DNA of 64,000 bases from Actinacidiphila rubida (GTDB lineage: Bacteria; Actinomycetota; Actinomycetes; Streptomycetales; Streptomycetaceae). The DNA lies in the NCBI RefSeq assembly GCF_900110255.1, contig NZ_FODD01000037.1:1-64000 (forward strand), read 5' to 3'. The position numbers were made by a program, and so were the translations under genes. How positions within the stretch are numbered: position 1 is the stretch's first letter; each line of letters starts with the position of its first letter. The notes beneath the pieces were generated by a model. That model was not told the origin of the DNA. It saw nothing but the letters and a program-made list of their open reading frames with translations, and did no database searches. Below are positions 29,801 to 42,616 of this stretch, piece after piece.

Positions 29801-29976
29801 TCGGCGTCGCGGCCGATGAACACCGGGCTCAGGGACTGTGTCTGCACGGTGTCGAGGATGTCATGCAAGGCCCTCGCGGCGACACCGTTTACCTGCGCGG
29901 TTCCGGTGCCCGCGGCCTCCCCGGCGGGCTGGGTGCCGGCGGCCGCCGGGGAGGCCGCCGGCGCCTGGGCGGTCAT
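26818..29976 (-). CDS. LuxR-family ATP-binding (LAL) transcriptional regulator
   Basis: A 1052-aa regulator. An AAA ATPase near the N terminus has Walker A [9 protein letters not shown] (81-89) and Walker B [12 protein letters not shown]. The long middle is helical, TPR-like and Ala/Leu-rich. The last 70 residues are a LuxR helix-turn-helix ([43 protein letters not shown]). LAL proteins act as signal-integrating activators; the target here is unknown. The ATG at 29976 overlaps the stop of the preceding 75-aa gene (ATGA), which also fixes the start; the much longer open frame upstream is non-family. It ends at a strong hairpin. Confidence 0.92.
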   Translation of the reverse strand: [1052 protein letters not shown]

Positions 29977-30200
29977 GCCGCGCTGTGCGGGTGCAGGGCG
30001 CGGTGCAGGCGGCCGAGTGACGATCCGGACGCCTCGGCGTCGCTGCCGCGGGACGCGGTCCTGGCGCCGGTGCGGCGCGCGCGCCGCTCGCTGGTGCGGG
30101 CGGCCTTGGCGTCCCGTGCGAGCCGCCACTGCTCGGCCTCGCGCTGGAGGTCGGAACGGTGGGCCTTCTGGAGCTCGTTCTGGAGTTCGTAGCCGAACAT
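29973..30200 (-). CDS. Small Arg/Ala-rich protein (75 aa) coupled to the LAL regulator
   Basis: A 75-aa basic protein beginning M-F-G-Y-E-L-Q-N-E-L-Q-K-A-H-R. The first 40 residues are a charged amphipathic helix; the rest is Arg/Ser/Ala-rich. There is no signal or membrane segment. AAGGAG lies 7 nt before the ATG, and the stop overlaps the regulator start by 4 nt. I recall similar short proteins next to Streptomyces regulators but no function. A role in coupling or modulating the LAL protein is only inferred from position. Confidence 0.75.
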   Translation of the reverse strand: MFGYELQNELQKAHRSDLQREAEQWRLARDAKAARTSERRARRTGARTASRGSDAEASGSSLGRLHRALHPHSAA

Positions 30201-30558
30201 GGTGGGTCTCCTTGGATGTCGTGTCCTTTTCGCTGAGACAAGCTTCGTCTCCAAGGGGGGTCCGCCACATCGGGCACCTGCCCGAACTTCCGGGCCCGGG
30301 GGGGTCCCGGGCGCCTCAGACGGCGGCGCGGGGGCCTTAGACCGGACCGCCGCGGGGCCCGGCGGGGACTCAGAGGGCCTTAGGCCGGGCCCGGGGGGCC
30401 TTAGGCCGCCTCGGACGCCTTAGGCATCCGGGTTCCGGTGGCCCGTGGGCGCGCCGCGACCGTACGCGGCACGTGGGCCCGCGGCGCGGGCCCGTGCCGC
30501 GCCGGGACGCGGAACCCCCCGAACTCCTTGCGGAATCCGGGGGGTTGGGGCGCCGGTG
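30201..30558. promoter_or_regulatory. Control region with GAGAC palindrome and GCCTTAGG repeats
   Basis: No gene. Just upstream of the 75-aa gene is GAGAC-AAGCTTC-GTCTC (30235-30251), a near-perfect palindrome around AAGCTT and a likely operator. Further up, the word GCCTTAG occurs four times (starting 30334, 30377, 30398, 30417), three of them as GCCTTAGGC near-palindromes. The MMPL gene's terminator hairpin closes the region. Confidence 0.45.
30513..30546 (-). terminator. Hairpin downstream of the MMPL gene
   Basis: AACCCCCC (30513-30520) pairs with GGGGGGTT (30539-30546), 13 nt past the MMPL stop, with an 18-nt loop. Only two U follow on the minus strand. Confidence 0.55.
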
Positions 30559-32871
30559 TCAGCGGGTCCGGTACGTCTCCTGGGCGCTGCGGGCGCGCAA
30601 CGCGCGCTCGTCGGACAGGGGCACCGGGCGCGGGGTGGGCGTGCGGGCCGGACCGGCGCCGGCGTGCTGGTCCGGTGCGGGCGGCACCGGTCCGCCGGGC
30701 AGCGCGGGCACCGGCGGTACGGCGGTGGCGGCGGGCGCCTCGATACTGAGCCGCGGCAGCCTGCGTTCGAGCCAGCCGGGCAGCCACCAGTTGGCGCCGC
30801 CCAGCAGGTGCATCAGCGCGGGCACCAGCAGGGTGCGCAGCACGAACGCGTCGAGGGCCACGGCGGAGGCCAGTCCGATGCCGAACATCGACATGACGCG
30901 GTCGCCGCTGAGCACGAAGGCCAGGAAGACGGCGATCATGATGACCGCGGCGGAGTTGATCACCCGGCTGGTCTCGGCCAGGCCGACCCGTACCGCGCGC
31001 CGGTTGTCGCGGGTCTCCTGCCACTCCTCGTACATCCGGCTGACCAGGAACACCTGGTAGTCCATGGAGAGCCCGAAGAGCACCGAGACCATGATCACCG
31101 GCAGGAACGGCTCGATGGGCCCGGCCCGGCCCAGGCCCAGCCACTCGGTGCCCCAGCCCCACTGGAAGATCGCGGTGACCACGCCGAAGGACGCGCCGAC
31201 GGCGGCGACGTTCATCACCGCGGCCTTGAGCGGGATGCCCAGGGAGCGGAAGGCGAGCAGCAGCAGGATGCAGCCCAGGCCGACGACGGAGCCGACGAAC
31301 AGCGGCAGCTTGCCGATGATCACCTGCGCGAAGTCGTCGTAGCTGGCGGTGGTGCCGCCGACGTAGACGTGCAGACCGTTCCCGTGCGCCGCGGACGGCA
31401 GCACGTCGTGTCGCAGGTGCTGGACCAGCGCGGAGGTGGCGTGGGACTGCGGGGAGCTGTCGGGGACGACGGTGATGACGCCGGTCGTGCCGGAGCCGTC
31501 GAAGACGGTGGGGCTGACGGACGCCACGCCGGCGGTGTGCTCCAGCGTCTGCGGCAGGGCGTCCATGGCCACCCGGGCGCTCGCGCTGTCCGCGGTGCCG
31601 ACGAGGGTGAGCGGGCCGTTGGTGCCCGGCCCGAAGCCCTGGGCGAGCAGGTCGTACGCCTGGCGGGTGGTGGCGGTCGCCGGGCCGTTGCCCTGGTCGG
31701 AGGTGCCGAGGTGGAGCGTGAAGGTGGGCAGCGCGAGCACGACCATGACGACCGCGGCGAGCCCGCCGAGCAGCTTGGGGTGCCGTTCGACGAACGCGGA
31801 CCAGCGGGCGGCCAGCCCGGCGGGCATCTCCGGCTGCGGGCCGAGCTCGGCGAGCGTGCGGCGCTCGCGGCGGCTGAGGGCGCGCTGCCCTATCAGGCCG
31901 AGCAGCGCCGGCAGCAGGGTGATCGAGGCGGCGACGGTGAGCAGCACGGTCAGCGCGGACGCGACGGCGACGCCGTTGAGGAATCCGAGGCGGAGGATGA
32001 ACATGCCGAGCAGCGCGGCGCACACCGTGCCGCCGGCGAAGACCACGGCCCTGCCGGTGGTGGCGACCGCCTCCTCGGCGGCCTGGGCGACGGTCAGGCC
32101 GCGTTTGAGCCCTCTGCGGTGCCGGGTGACGATGAACAGCGCGTAGTCGATGCCGACGCCGAGGCCGACGAGCATGCCGAGCATGGGGGCGAAGTCCGCG
32201 ACCGTCATGCCGTGGCCGAGCAGCACGGTGGCCATGTAGGCGGTGCCGCAGCCGACGAGCGCGGTCGCGATGGGCAGGAGCATCGCCGCGAACGAGCCGA
32301 ACGCCAGCAGCAGCACCACGGCCGCCACGGCGACGCCGACGATCTCGCTGAGGTGGGCACTGGTGCCCTCGGTGCTGCCGACGGCCTGGCCGCCCAGCTC
32401 GACCTGGAGGTCGGCGGTCCCGGCGGCCTTGGCGGTGTCCACCAGGGCGTGTGCCTGGGCGGAGCTGATGTTCTCGGCCTCCTGGGCGTAGGAGACGGAG
32501 GCGTACGCGGTGTGGCCGTCGCGGCTGATCTGGCCGGCGCCGGAGGCGCCGTACGGGCCGACGACGGAGGTGACGCCGGGCAGGGTGCGGGTCTTGTCGA
32601 GGACCTTGGTCATGGTCTGCTCGACGCTTGCGGCCCGGACGCTGCCGTGGTCGGTGTGCCAGACGATGGTGTCGGTGTCGCCCGCCTGCCCGGGGAACGC
32701 GTCGTGCAGCAGGGCGGCGGCGTGGCCGGACTCGGTCCCGGGAGCGTTGTAGCTCTTGGAGTACGCGGAGCCGGCGGCACCGGCGGCCGCGGTCAGGCCG
32801 AGAAGGACGGCGAGCCACAGGATCACGACGGTGATGCGGCGGTTGATGCACCACCTGGCGAGTGCGGCCAT
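30559..32871 (-). CDS. MMPL/RND-family membrane transporter
   Basis: A 770-aa integral membrane protein with the MMPL layout: one N-terminal helix (about 13-35), a large outer loop, a block of six helices from about 175 to 400 including the GVGIDYALFIVTRHRRGL signature, a second outer loop and a final block of helices with GLSMDYQVFLVSRMYEEW. The paired GxxxDY motifs carry the proton-relay Asp-Tyr pairs. It probably exports a lipid or hydrophobic compound with proton force; the substrate is unknown. The ATG follows AGGAG by 10 nt. The C-terminal 50 residues are Pro-rich and cytoplasmic. Confidence 0.92.
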   Translation of the reverse strand: MAALARWCINRRITVVILWLAVLLGLTAAAGAAGSAYSKSYNAPGTESGHAAALLHDAFPGQAGDTDTIVWHTDHGSVRAASVEQTMTKVLDKTRTLPGVTSVVGPYGASGAGQISRDGHTAYASVSYAQEAENISSAQAHALVDTAKAAGTADLQVELGGQAVGSTEGTSAHLSEIVGVAVAAVVLLLAFGSFAAMLLPIATALVGCGTAYMATVLLGHGMTVADFAPMLGMLVGLGVGIDYALFIVTRHRRGLKRGLTVAQAAEEAVATTGRAVVFAGGTVCAALLGMFILRLGFLNGVAVASALTVLLTVAASITLLPALLGLIGQRALSRRERRTLAELGPQPEMPAGLAARWSAFVERHPKLLGGLAAVVMVVLALPTFTLHLGTSDQGNGPATATTRQAYDLLAQGFGPGTNGPLTLVGTADSASARVAMDALPQTLEHTAGVASVSPTVFDGSGTTGVITVVPDSSPQSHATSALVQHLRHDVLPSAAHGNGLHVYVGGTTASYDDFAQVIIGKLPLFVGSVVGLGCILLLLAFRSLGIPLKAAVMNVAAVGASFGVVTAIFQWGWGTEWLGLGRAGPIEPFLPVIMVSVLFGLSMDYQVFLVSRMYEEWQETRDNRRAVRVGLAETSRVINSAAVIMIAVFLAFVLSGDRVMSMFGIGLASAVALDAFVLRTLLVPALMHLLGGANWWLPGWLERRLPRLSIEAPAATAVPPVPALPGGPVPPAPDQHAGAGPARTPTPRPVPLSDERALRARSAQETYRTR

Positions 32872-32968
32872 GCGCAGTTGTCTCCTGTGAGGGCAGCCCG
32901 TGATTTCGCCCCACTGTGCCAGCTAAACGTGATCGATTGGGACTTTCGTGCCCTTCCTCACAAGCGGT

Positions 32969-33013
32969 AAAAAGCACGTAAGGACGGCACCCGAATTTCG
33001 GGTACCGCCCTTA
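32969..33013 (-). terminator. Terminator downstream of gatB
   Basis: A long bulged stem (GTAAGG-CGG-ACCCGAA pairing with TTCGGGT-CCG-CCTTAC, 32978-33013) is followed on the minus strand by GTGC and five U (32969-32973). It sits about 95 nt past gatB, before MMPL. Confidence 0.65.
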
Positions 33014-33106
33014 CATATGCCTTATCCGAGCGGCGAATCCGCCCCCGGAAGAGCTCCGGCCGGCCCTCGGACCGGGCCGGATCCCGGCGCCGGACCGGCC
33101 GCCGGA

Positions 33107-34615
33107 TCAGCCCTGGACGCCGAGCTTCTCCAGCACCAGTTCACGGACGCGCTTGGCGTCCGCCTGGCCGCGGGTGAGCTTCATGACGGCGCCGATCAGC
33201 GCGCCGGCCGCCGCCAGGTTGCCGCCGCGGATCTTCTCGGCGATCGCCGCGTTGTCCGCGATCGCCTGGTCCACGGCCGCGCCGAGCGCGCTGTCGTCGG
33301 AGACGACCTTCAGCCCGCGCCGGTCCACGACCTGGTCCGGGTCGCCCTCGCCGGCCAGCACGCCCTCGATGACCTGCCGGGCCAGCTTGTCGTTGAGGTC
33401 GCCCGCGGCGACCAGCGCCGACACCCGGGCCACCTGCACCGGGGTGATCGGCACCGCCGGCAGCTCGACACCGGACTCGTTGGCGTGCCGGGCCAGCTCG
33501 CCCATCCACCACTTGCGGGCCGCGGCGCCGTCCGCGCCGGCGTCGATGGTGGCGACGATGAGGTCGAGGGCACCGGCGTTCAGCACCGACTGCATCTCGT
33601 GGTCGGAGATGCCCCAGTCCGTCTTCAGCCGCTCGCGGCGCAGCCGCGGCAGCTCGGGCAGACCGGAGCGCAGCTCCTCGACCCAGTCGCGGGGCGGTGC
33701 CACCGGCACCAGGTCCGGCTCGGGGAAGTACCGGTAGTCCTCGGCCTCCTCCTTGATCCGGCCGGAGGTGGTGGAGCCGTCCTCCTCGTGGAAGTGACGG
33801 GTCTCCTGGACGATGGTGCCGCCGGTCGAGAGCACCGCGGCGTGCCGCTGGATCTCGTACCGGGCGGCCCGCTCGACGCTGCGCAGGCTGTTGACGTTCT
33901 TCGTCTCGCTGCGGGTGCCGAACTTCTGCTCGCCCCGGGGGCGCAGCGACAGGTTGACGTCGCAGCGCATCTGGCCCATCTCCATGCGGGCCTCGGACAC
34001 CCCCAGCGCCTTGATCAGCTCACGCAGCTCGGCGACGTACGCCCGCGCCACCTCGGGGGCCCGGTCGCCGGCACCCTCGATCGGCTTGGTGACGATCTCG
34101 ATCAGCGGGATGCCGGCCCGGTTGTAGTCCAGCAGCGAGTACGTCGCGCCGTGGATACGGCCGGTGGCCCCGCCGACGTGGGTGGACTTGCCGGTGTCCT
34201 CCTCCATGTGGGCGCGCTCGATCTGCACCCGGAAGACCTCCCCGTCCTCCAGCTGGACGTCCAGATAGCCGTTGAAGGCGATCGGCTCGTCGTACTGGGA
34301 GGTCTGGAAGTTCTTCGGCATGTCCGGGTAGAAGTAGTTCTTCCGCGCGAAGCGGCACCACTCGGCGATCTCGCAGTTCAGCGCCAGGCCGATCTTGATC
34401 GCGGACTCGACGCCGGTCGCGTTGACGACCGGCAGCGAGCCGGGCAGGCCCAGGCAGGTCGGGCACGTCTGCGAGTTGGGCGCGGCGCCCAGCTCCGTGG
34501 AGCAGCCGCAGAACATCTTGGTGCGGGTGCCCAGCTCGACGTGGACCTCGAGGCCCATCACCGGGTCGTAGGTCGCCAGCGCGTCCTCGTAGGGCAGCAG
34601 GTCCGTGACGGTCAC
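33107..34615 (-). CDS. gatB: Asp-tRNA(Asn)/Glu-tRNA(Gln) amidotransferase subunit B
   Basis: A 502-aa GatB. It binds mischarged tRNA and carries the kinase step that activates Glu/Asp on tRNA. The cradle domain shows [18 protein letters not shown] and [15 protein letters not shown] (zinc cysteines), then [22 protein letters not shown], and a C-terminal YqeY-like helical domain ([24 protein letters not shown]). The GTG at 34615 begins V-T-V-T-D-L-L with GAGG 11 nt upstream. It is the last gene of the gatC-gatA-(74-aa ORF)-gatB run. Confidence 0.97.
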   Translation of the reverse strand: MTVTDLLPYEDALATYDPVMGLEVHVELGTRTKMFCGCSTELGAAPNSQTCPTCLGLPGSLPVVNATGVESAIKIGLALNCEIAEWCRFARKNYFYPDMPKNFQTSQYDEPIAFNGYLDVQLEDGEVFRVQIERAHMEEDTGKSTHVGGATGRIHGATYSLLDYNRAGIPLIEIVTKPIEGAGDRAPEVARAYVAELRELIKALGVSEARMEMGQMRCDVNLSLRPRGEQKFGTRSETKNVNSLRSVERAARYEIQRHAAVLSTGGTIVQETRHFHEEDGSTTSGRIKEEAEDYRYFPEPDLVPVAPPRDWVEELRSGLPELPRLRRERLKTDWGISDHEMQSVLNAGALDLIVATIDAGADGAAARKWWMGELARHANESGVELPAVPITPVQVARVSALVAAGDLNDKLARQVIEGVLAGEGDPDQVVDRRGLKVVSDDSALGAAVDQAIADNAAIAEKIRGGNLAAAGALIGAVMKLTRGQADAKRVRELVLEKLGVQG

Positions 34616-34640
34616 AGTTCGCTCTACCTCAGTCCTCTGA

Positions 34641-34865
34641 TCAGTCCGTCAGGACGTCGTCGTCGTGCTGGCGCAGCTCGCGGATGAGCAGAGCCACGCC
34701 GGTGGCCACCGCGGCCACCCGGATCAGGCCGTCCACCAGCTGCAGGGTGTCCTCGTCGCCCCGTGCGCTGCGTACCTTCTTGACGTTGCTGAAGGCGGCG
34801 AACAGGGTCGTGCCGATGGCCAGGTAGGTGCCGGCCTTGCTCTTCTTGCCCTTGTTGGTGCTCAC
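34641..34865 (-). CDS. Small membrane protein embedded in the gat operon (74 aa)
   Basis: A 74-aa protein with a Lys-rich N terminus ([12 protein letters not shown]), a first hydrophobic stretch (about 12-28) and a second (about 46-64), so probably one or two membrane passes. Its GTG overlaps the gatA stop (GTGA) and gatB begins 25 nt after it, so it is translated within the amidotransferase operon. No function is known to me; membrane tethering of the operon product is speculation. Confidence 0.8.
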   Translation of the reverse strand: MSTNKGKKSKAGTYLAIGTTLFAAFSNVKKVRSARGDEDTLQLVDGLIRVAAVATGVALLIRELRQHDDDVLTD

Positions 34866-36358
34866 AGCTGCGGTGCCTCCTCAAGCAGCGGGTGGCCCCA
34901 CTTCGTCACGAAGGCGGCCTCGACGGCGGCGCCGACCCGGTAGAGCCGGTCGTCCTTGAGCGCGGGCGCGATGATCTGCAGACCCACCGGGAGACCATCC
35001 TCCGGGGCGAGACCGCAGGGCAGCGACATCGCCGCGTTGCCGGCCAGGTTGACCGGGATGGTGCAGAGGTCCGCCAGGTACATCGCCAGCGGGTCGTCGA
35101 CGCGCTCGCCGATCGGGAACGCCGTGGTCGGAGTGGTCGGCGAGACGATCACGTCGACGCTCTCGAACGCCCGCTCGAAGTCGCGGGAGATCAGCGTGCG
35201 GACCTTCTGCGCCGAGCCGTAGTACGCGTCGTAGTAGCCGGAGCTGAGCGCGTACGTGCCGAGGATGACGCGGCGCTTGACCTCGGGACCGAAGCCGGCC
35301 TCGCGGGTCAGCGCGGTGACCTCCTCCGCGGAGTGCGAGCCGTCGTCGCCGACCCGCAGCCCGTAGCGCATGGCGTCGAAGCGGGCCAGGTTGCTGGAGC
35401 ACTCCGACGGCGCGATCAGGTAGTAGGCGGCCAGCGCGTAGGTGAACGACGGGCAGGACAGCTCGACGACCTCGGCACCCAGCTCGCGCAGCATCTCCAC
35501 GGACTCGTTGAACCGCTGCACGACGCCGGCCTGGAAGCCCTCGCCGCCGAACTCCTTGATGACGCCGACCCGCAGGCCCGCGACGCTGCCGTTGCGGGCG
35601 GCCTCGACGACCGGCGGCACCGGCACGTCGACGGAGGTGGAGTCCATCGGGTCGTGCCCGGCGATCACCTCGTGCAGCAGGGCCGCGTCGAGCACCGTGC
35701 GGGCGCACGGCCCGCCCTGGTCCAGGGACGAGGAGAACGCCACCATGCCGTACCGGGACACCCCGCCGTAGGTCGGCTTCACGCCGACGGTGGCGGTGAC
35801 GGCGGCGGGCTGCCGGATGGAGCCGCCGGTGTCGGTGCCGATGGCCAGCGGCGCCTGGTACGAGGCCAGGGCCGCGGCCGAGCCGCCGCCGGAGCCGCCG
35901 GGGATGCGGGTGAGGTCCCACGGGTTGCCCGTGGGACCGTACGCGCTGTTCTCGGTGGAGGACCCCATGGCGAACTCGTCCATGTTGGTCTTGCCGAGGA
36001 TCACCACGTCGGCGTCCTTGAGCCGCTTGGTGACCGTCGCGTCGTACGGCGGGATCCAGCCCTCGAGGATCTTGGAGCCGACGGTGGTCGGCACGCCCTC
36101 GGTGGTGAAGATGTCCTTCAGGGCCAGCGGGACGCCGGCCAGCGGGCCGAGCGGCTCGCCCGCGGCGCGCTTGGCGTCCACCGCGCGGGCCTGGGCGAGC
36201 GCGCCCTCGCGGTCGACGTGCAGGAAGGCGTGCACCTTCTCGTCGACGGCCTCGATACGGGCCAGGTGCGCCTCGGTGACCTCGACGGCGGTCAGCTCGC
36301 CGGAGGCGATCTTCGCGGCGGTCTCGGCCGCCGTCAGCCTGATGATGTCGGTCGTCAT
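34862..36358 (-). CDS. gatA: Asp-tRNA(Asn)/Glu-tRNA(Gln) amidotransferase subunit A
   Basis: A 498-aa amidase-signature enzyme that releases ammonia from glutamine for GatB. The Ser-cisSer-Lys site is visible: Lys in [14 protein letters not shown], the [13 protein letters not shown] serine cluster and the [13 protein letters not shown] nucleophile loop. The ATG at 36358 starts M-T-T-D-I-I-R-L, 5 nt after gatC. The long open frame upstream belongs to overlapping genes. Length is normal. Confidence 0.98.
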   Translation of the reverse strand: MTTDIIRLTAAETAAKIASGELTAVEVTEAHLARIEAVDEKVHAFLHVDREGALAQARAVDAKRAAGEPLGPLAGVPLALKDIFTTEGVPTTVGSKILEGWIPPYDATVTKRLKDADVVILGKTNMDEFAMGSSTENSAYGPTGNPWDLTRIPGGSGGGSAAALASYQAPLAIGTDTGGSIRQPAAVTATVGVKPTYGGVSRYGMVAFSSSLDQGGPCARTVLDAALLHEVIAGHDPMDSTSVDVPVPPVVEAARNGSVAGLRVGVIKEFGGEGFQAGVVQRFNESVEMLRELGAEVVELSCPSFTYALAAYYLIAPSECSSNLARFDAMRYGLRVGDDGSHSAEEVTALTREAGFGPEVKRRVILGTYALSSGYYDAYYGSAQKVRTLISRDFERAFESVDVIVSPTTPTTAFPIGERVDDPLAMYLADLCTIPVNLAGNAAMSLPCGLAPEDGLPVGLQIIAPALKDDRLYRVGAAVEAAFVTKWGHPLLEEAPQL

Positions 36359-36363
36359 CACGA

Positions 36364-36660
36364 TCAGTCCTCCCCGAGGATCTGGGGCACCTTGAAGCGC
36401 TGCTGCTCCTGCGCGGGCGCGCCGGACAGGGCCTGGTCCGGGGTCAGGGACGGCCGGACGGTGTCCTGGCGCATGACGTTGGTCAGGGGCAGCGGGTGGG
36501 AGGTCGGCGGGACGTCCTCGCCGGCCACCTCGGAGACGCGGGCTACGGCACCGATGATGTCGTCGAGCTGTCCGGCGAAGTGGTCCAACTCTTCGCTGGA
36601 GAGCTCCAGTCGTGCCAGCCGGCCGAGGTGCGCGACCTCCTCGGGCGTGATGCCAGGCAT
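36364..36660 (-). CDS. gatC: Asp-tRNA(Asn)/Glu-tRNA(Gln) amidotransferase subunit C
   Basis: A 98-aa GatC, the small stabilising subunit of the amidotransferase: [37 protein letters not shown] and the extended PQILGED tail. First gene of the operon. The ATG was chosen by family length; upstream in-frame sequence is not family-like. Confidence 0.95.
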   Translation of the reverse strand: MPGITPEEVAHLGRLARLELSSEELDHFAGQLDDIIGAVARVSEVAGEDVPPTSHPLPLTNVMRQDTVRPSLTPDQALSGAPAQEQQRFKVPQILGED

Positions 36661-36789
36661 GCGGCGATCCTCTGGGGGGTGAGATGTCGTTTGTGGCCTC
36701 AATCCTACGGGCCCCGAGGTACGCGCCCGCACCCCCATTACCCCCGCGCCCCGCCGGAACCCGGGGCCCGGCCCGTCGCGGGGCGGGAG

Positions 36790-39099
36790 CTAGCTCGTCG
36801 CGGCCCTGCCGGTGGGGGTGCCTGCGTCGGCGACGGACGCGTGCTCGGGCTCCGGCTCCGCGGGCGGGAGGGCGGGAAGGGGCGAGGCCGGGAGGGCGGA
36901 CAGAGGCGCATCCGGGAGGGCGGGCAGAGGTGCGTCCGGCGCGGCGGAGGCGCCGCGGGCGGCGGCCGTCCGGGCGGGGCGGGCCGGCCGCTGCCAGCCG
37001 CCCTCGCCGCGGGCCCGCAGCCAGGTCGTGGCCTCGTCGGGCGGCATCGCGGCGGCGACCAGCCAGCCCTGCACGGCGTCGCAGCGCAGGTCCCGCAGCC
37101 GCTCCCAGGTCTCGTCGTCCTCCACGCCCTCGGCGACGACCATCAGGCCGAGGGAGTGCGCCAGGTCCACGGTGCAGCGGACGATCTCGGCGTCCTCGGG
37201 GTCCACGACCAGCCGGGCCACGAACGAGCGGTCGATCTTCAGCTCGCTGACGGGCAGCCGGCGCAGGTGGACCAGCGAGGAGTAGCCGGTGCCGAAGTCG
37301 TCCAGCGACATCTTCACGCCGTGGCCGGTGAGCGCGTTGAGCGTCTCGGCGGCCCGCTGCGGGTCCTCCAGCAGCACGTGCTCCGTGATCTCCAGCTGCA
37401 GGCAGCCGGGCGGCACCCGGTGGTGGGCCAGGCGGGCGGCGACGGCTCCGGCGAAGCCGGGGCTGTGCACGTCGCGCGGCGACACGTTGACGGCGACCGG
37501 CACGTCGATCCCGGCCTCGCGCCAGCGGGCGATCTGGGCCAGCGCGGTGTCCAGCACGTACTCGGTCAGCTGGGGCATCAGGCCGGACGTCTCGGCCATG
37601 GCGATGAACTCGTCGGGGTTGACCCGGCCGCGGTCCGGGTGCTCCCAGCGCACCAGCGCCTCCAGGCCGGCGACCTGGCCGTCGAACCGCACCTTGGGCT
37701 GGTAGTGCAGCTCCACCTCGCCGGCGTCCAGGGCGCGCCGCAGGTCGCCGAGCAGGCCCAGCCGGTCGGGGGTGTTGCCGTCGCGGGTGATCTCGTAGAC
37801 CTCGACGCCGCTGCGGTCCCGCTTGGCCTGGTACATCGCGACGTCGGCGCGGCGCAGCAGGCCCTCGGCGTCCAGCGCGTGGTCCGGGAAGACCGCGACC
37901 CCGGCGCTGGCCTCCAGCACCAGGGTCAGGCCGTCGAGCCCGATCGGTGAGCCCAGTGCCGCGACCAGGGCCCTGGCGACGCGCTGGGCCCGGGTCGGCG
38001 AGTCGCAGGCCGGCAGCAGCACGGCGAACTCGTCGCCGCCGAGCCGGGCCGCCTCGGCGCCGCGCGGCAGCGCCAGCCGCAGCCGGTCGGCGATCTGCAG
38101 CAGCAGCCGGTCGCCGGCGAGGTGGCCGAGGGTGTCGTTGACCGAGCGGAACTTGTCCAGGTCGATGAGGATCAGGCCGACCCGGCCGGCGCCGGGCGTG
38201 GTGCCGCCGTCGGCGAGGCCGGGCTCCTTGGCCCGTTCCGCCGCGACGTCGATCGCCGACCAGGCGCGTTCCAGCAGCCACTGGCGGTTGGGCAGCCCGG
38301 TGAGCGGGTCGCGCAGCTGCTCCTCGGCACGGGCGTGGGCGATCCACAGGGTGGAGTCGAGCGCGATCAGCGGCACCGAGAACAGCGGCAGCAGCGACGG
38401 CTTGTCGCAGGCCACGACGAGGATCAGCGGGGAGATGCCGAGCAGGGCGACGCCGACCATGCCCTGCCGGACCAGTGCGGTGCGGGCCACCGTCGGCAGG
38501 CCGCCGCTGCGCGGCGCGAAGGCCCACCACAGCAGGGCGCGGGTGGCGGCCAGGTAGGCCAGTCCGGTGACGCCCACGGTGACGGCGGCGGTCGCCGACC
38601 ACGCGTCGGGCACCCACGGGTGCTCGACCGAGGGAGAGGTGCCGAAGGCCCACAGGGCCAGCGCGCCGGCACCGATGCCGAGGATGTCGATGGCGCCGTG
38701 CAGCACGGCCTGCCGCCAGCGGTGCCGGCGGGCGGCGCCGACCAGGACCACCACGGCGAGGCTGACCAGGACGGCGGGGACCCAGCCGTAGAGCATCAGC
38801 ATGGCCAGGGTGAGGGCGGCGCCGGAGCCGGTGCCGCCCCACCAGCGGTCGCGGCCCATGGCCACCAGGTGGCCGACGATGATGCCGGTGAGGAACGCGA
38901 ACGCCCAGCCCACCGTGCCGCCGGGGAAGAGGGCGTGACCCTCGTTCAGCAACCGGACCACACCGGCCAGCAGGGCGGTCGCGGCGACGGCGGTGAGTGC
39001 CCGCCGGGCCAGCGGCCCGGGACGGGCGGGGAGTACGGACGGGCGCACGGCGGGGCGTCCCAGCAGGGGCGCCGCTCGGGCGCTGTCCGTTGATTCCAT
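36790..39099 (-). CDS. rmdB: Membrane GGDEF-EAL c-di-GMP phosphodiesterase, RmdB-type
   Basis: A 769-aa protein. Residues about 30-250 form eight or so membrane helices. The GGDEF domain follows (about 265-440, RLGGDEF at 352-358; the I-site reads R-G-A-E, so product inhibition is unlikely), then a complete EAL domain (E480-A-L), with the LEITEH Glu, LDDFGTG Asp pair, ELKIDR Lys and AEGVE Glu all kept, so phosphodiesterase activity is expected. In S. coelicolor RmdB, a developmental phosphodiesterase, lies beside ligA as I recall; the match of position and architecture supports the name. The ATG follows GAGGG. A promoter at 39284-39311 gives a leader of about 180 nt. Confidence 0.85.
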   Translation of the reverse strand: MESTDSARAAPLLGRPAVRPSVLPARPGPLARRALTAVAATALLAGVVRLLNEGHALFPGGTVGWAFAFLTGIIVGHLVAMGRDRWWGGTGSGAALTLAMLMLYGWVPAVLVSLAVVVLVGAARRHRWRQAVLHGAIDILGIGAGALALWAFGTSPSVEHPWVPDAWSATAAVTVGVTGLAYLAATRALLWWAFAPRSGGLPTVARTALVRQGMVGVALLGISPLILVVACDKPSLLPLFSVPLIALDSTLWIAHARAEEQLRDPLTGLPNRQWLLERAWSAIDVAAERAKEPGLADGGTTPGAGRVGLILIDLDKFRSVNDTLGHLAGDRLLLQIADRLRLALPRGAEAARLGGDEFAVLLPACDSPTRAQRVARALVAALGSPIGLDGLTLVLEASAGVAVFPDHALDAEGLLRRADVAMYQAKRDRSGVEVYEITRDGNTPDRLGLLGDLRRALDAGEVELHYQPKVRFDGQVAGLEALVRWEHPDRGRVNPDEFIAMAETSGLMPQLTEYVLDTALAQIARWREAGIDVPVAVNVSPRDVHSPGFAGAVAARLAHHRVPPGCLQLEITEHVLLEDPQRAAETLNALTGHGVKMSLDDFGTGYSSLVHLRRLPVSELKIDRSFVARLVVDPEDAEIVRCTVDLAHSLGLMVVAEGVEDDETWERLRDLRCDAVQGWLVAAAMPPDEATTWLRARGEGGWQRPARPARTAAARGASAAPDAPLPALPDAPLSALPASPLPALPPAEPEPEHASVADAGTPTGRAATS

Positions 39100-39283
39100 G
39101 CCCGTCCCTCTCACTGCCCTCTTGCAAGCAGGTACCTCGCGCCGATACCCCTGGGCGATGCCCCGCTTCAGGTGTGGTGCACGGTTGTTGCCGGGATGGC
39201 GCGCCGTTCCACAGTAGGCCGCGAGGCGGTGGCGCGAGCACCGAACGACTGCCATTGCCGAAGGCGACCTGCGGAGTCACCGT

Positions 39284-39311
39284 ATTCTGATATGGGCTGA
39301 TCGGGTGACAA
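39284..39311 (-). promoter_or_regulatory. Promoter of rmdB
   Basis: TTGTCA (39306-39311) and CAGAAT (39284-39289) on the minus strand, spaced 16 nt, close to the vegetative consensus. It starts only 12 nt past the ligA stop. GTCACC and GGTGAC half-sites flank the -10 region and could bind a regulator. Confidence 0.55.
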
Positions 39312-39322
39312 GTTCGGCTTCT

Positions 39323-42564
<3,242 letters not shown>

Positions 42565-42571
42565 GCCCGAA

Positions 42572-42577
42572 AGGGTA
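42572..42577 (-). promoter_or_regulatory. -10 box of a leaderless promoter (MetE-like gene)
   Basis: TACCCT on the minus strand lies 7 nt before the GTG at 42564; no Shine-Dalgarno is present. Confidence 0.3.
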
Positions 42578-42616
42578 GTGGCTGCCGGGCGGCGGCCCGC
42601 CCGGGCCCTCGGCGGC

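Noticed and set aside
26347-30192. A 1281-codon plus-strand open frame over the LAL gene
   Set aside because: It is antisense to a gene with clear Walker and helix-turn-helix motifs, has no motif of its own, and starts inside the repeat region.
34862-39280. A 1472-aa fusion of rmdB, gatC and gatA frames
   Set aside because: Only the gatA part has family sequence. The upstream part is antiparallel-frame noise across two genes with their own motifs.
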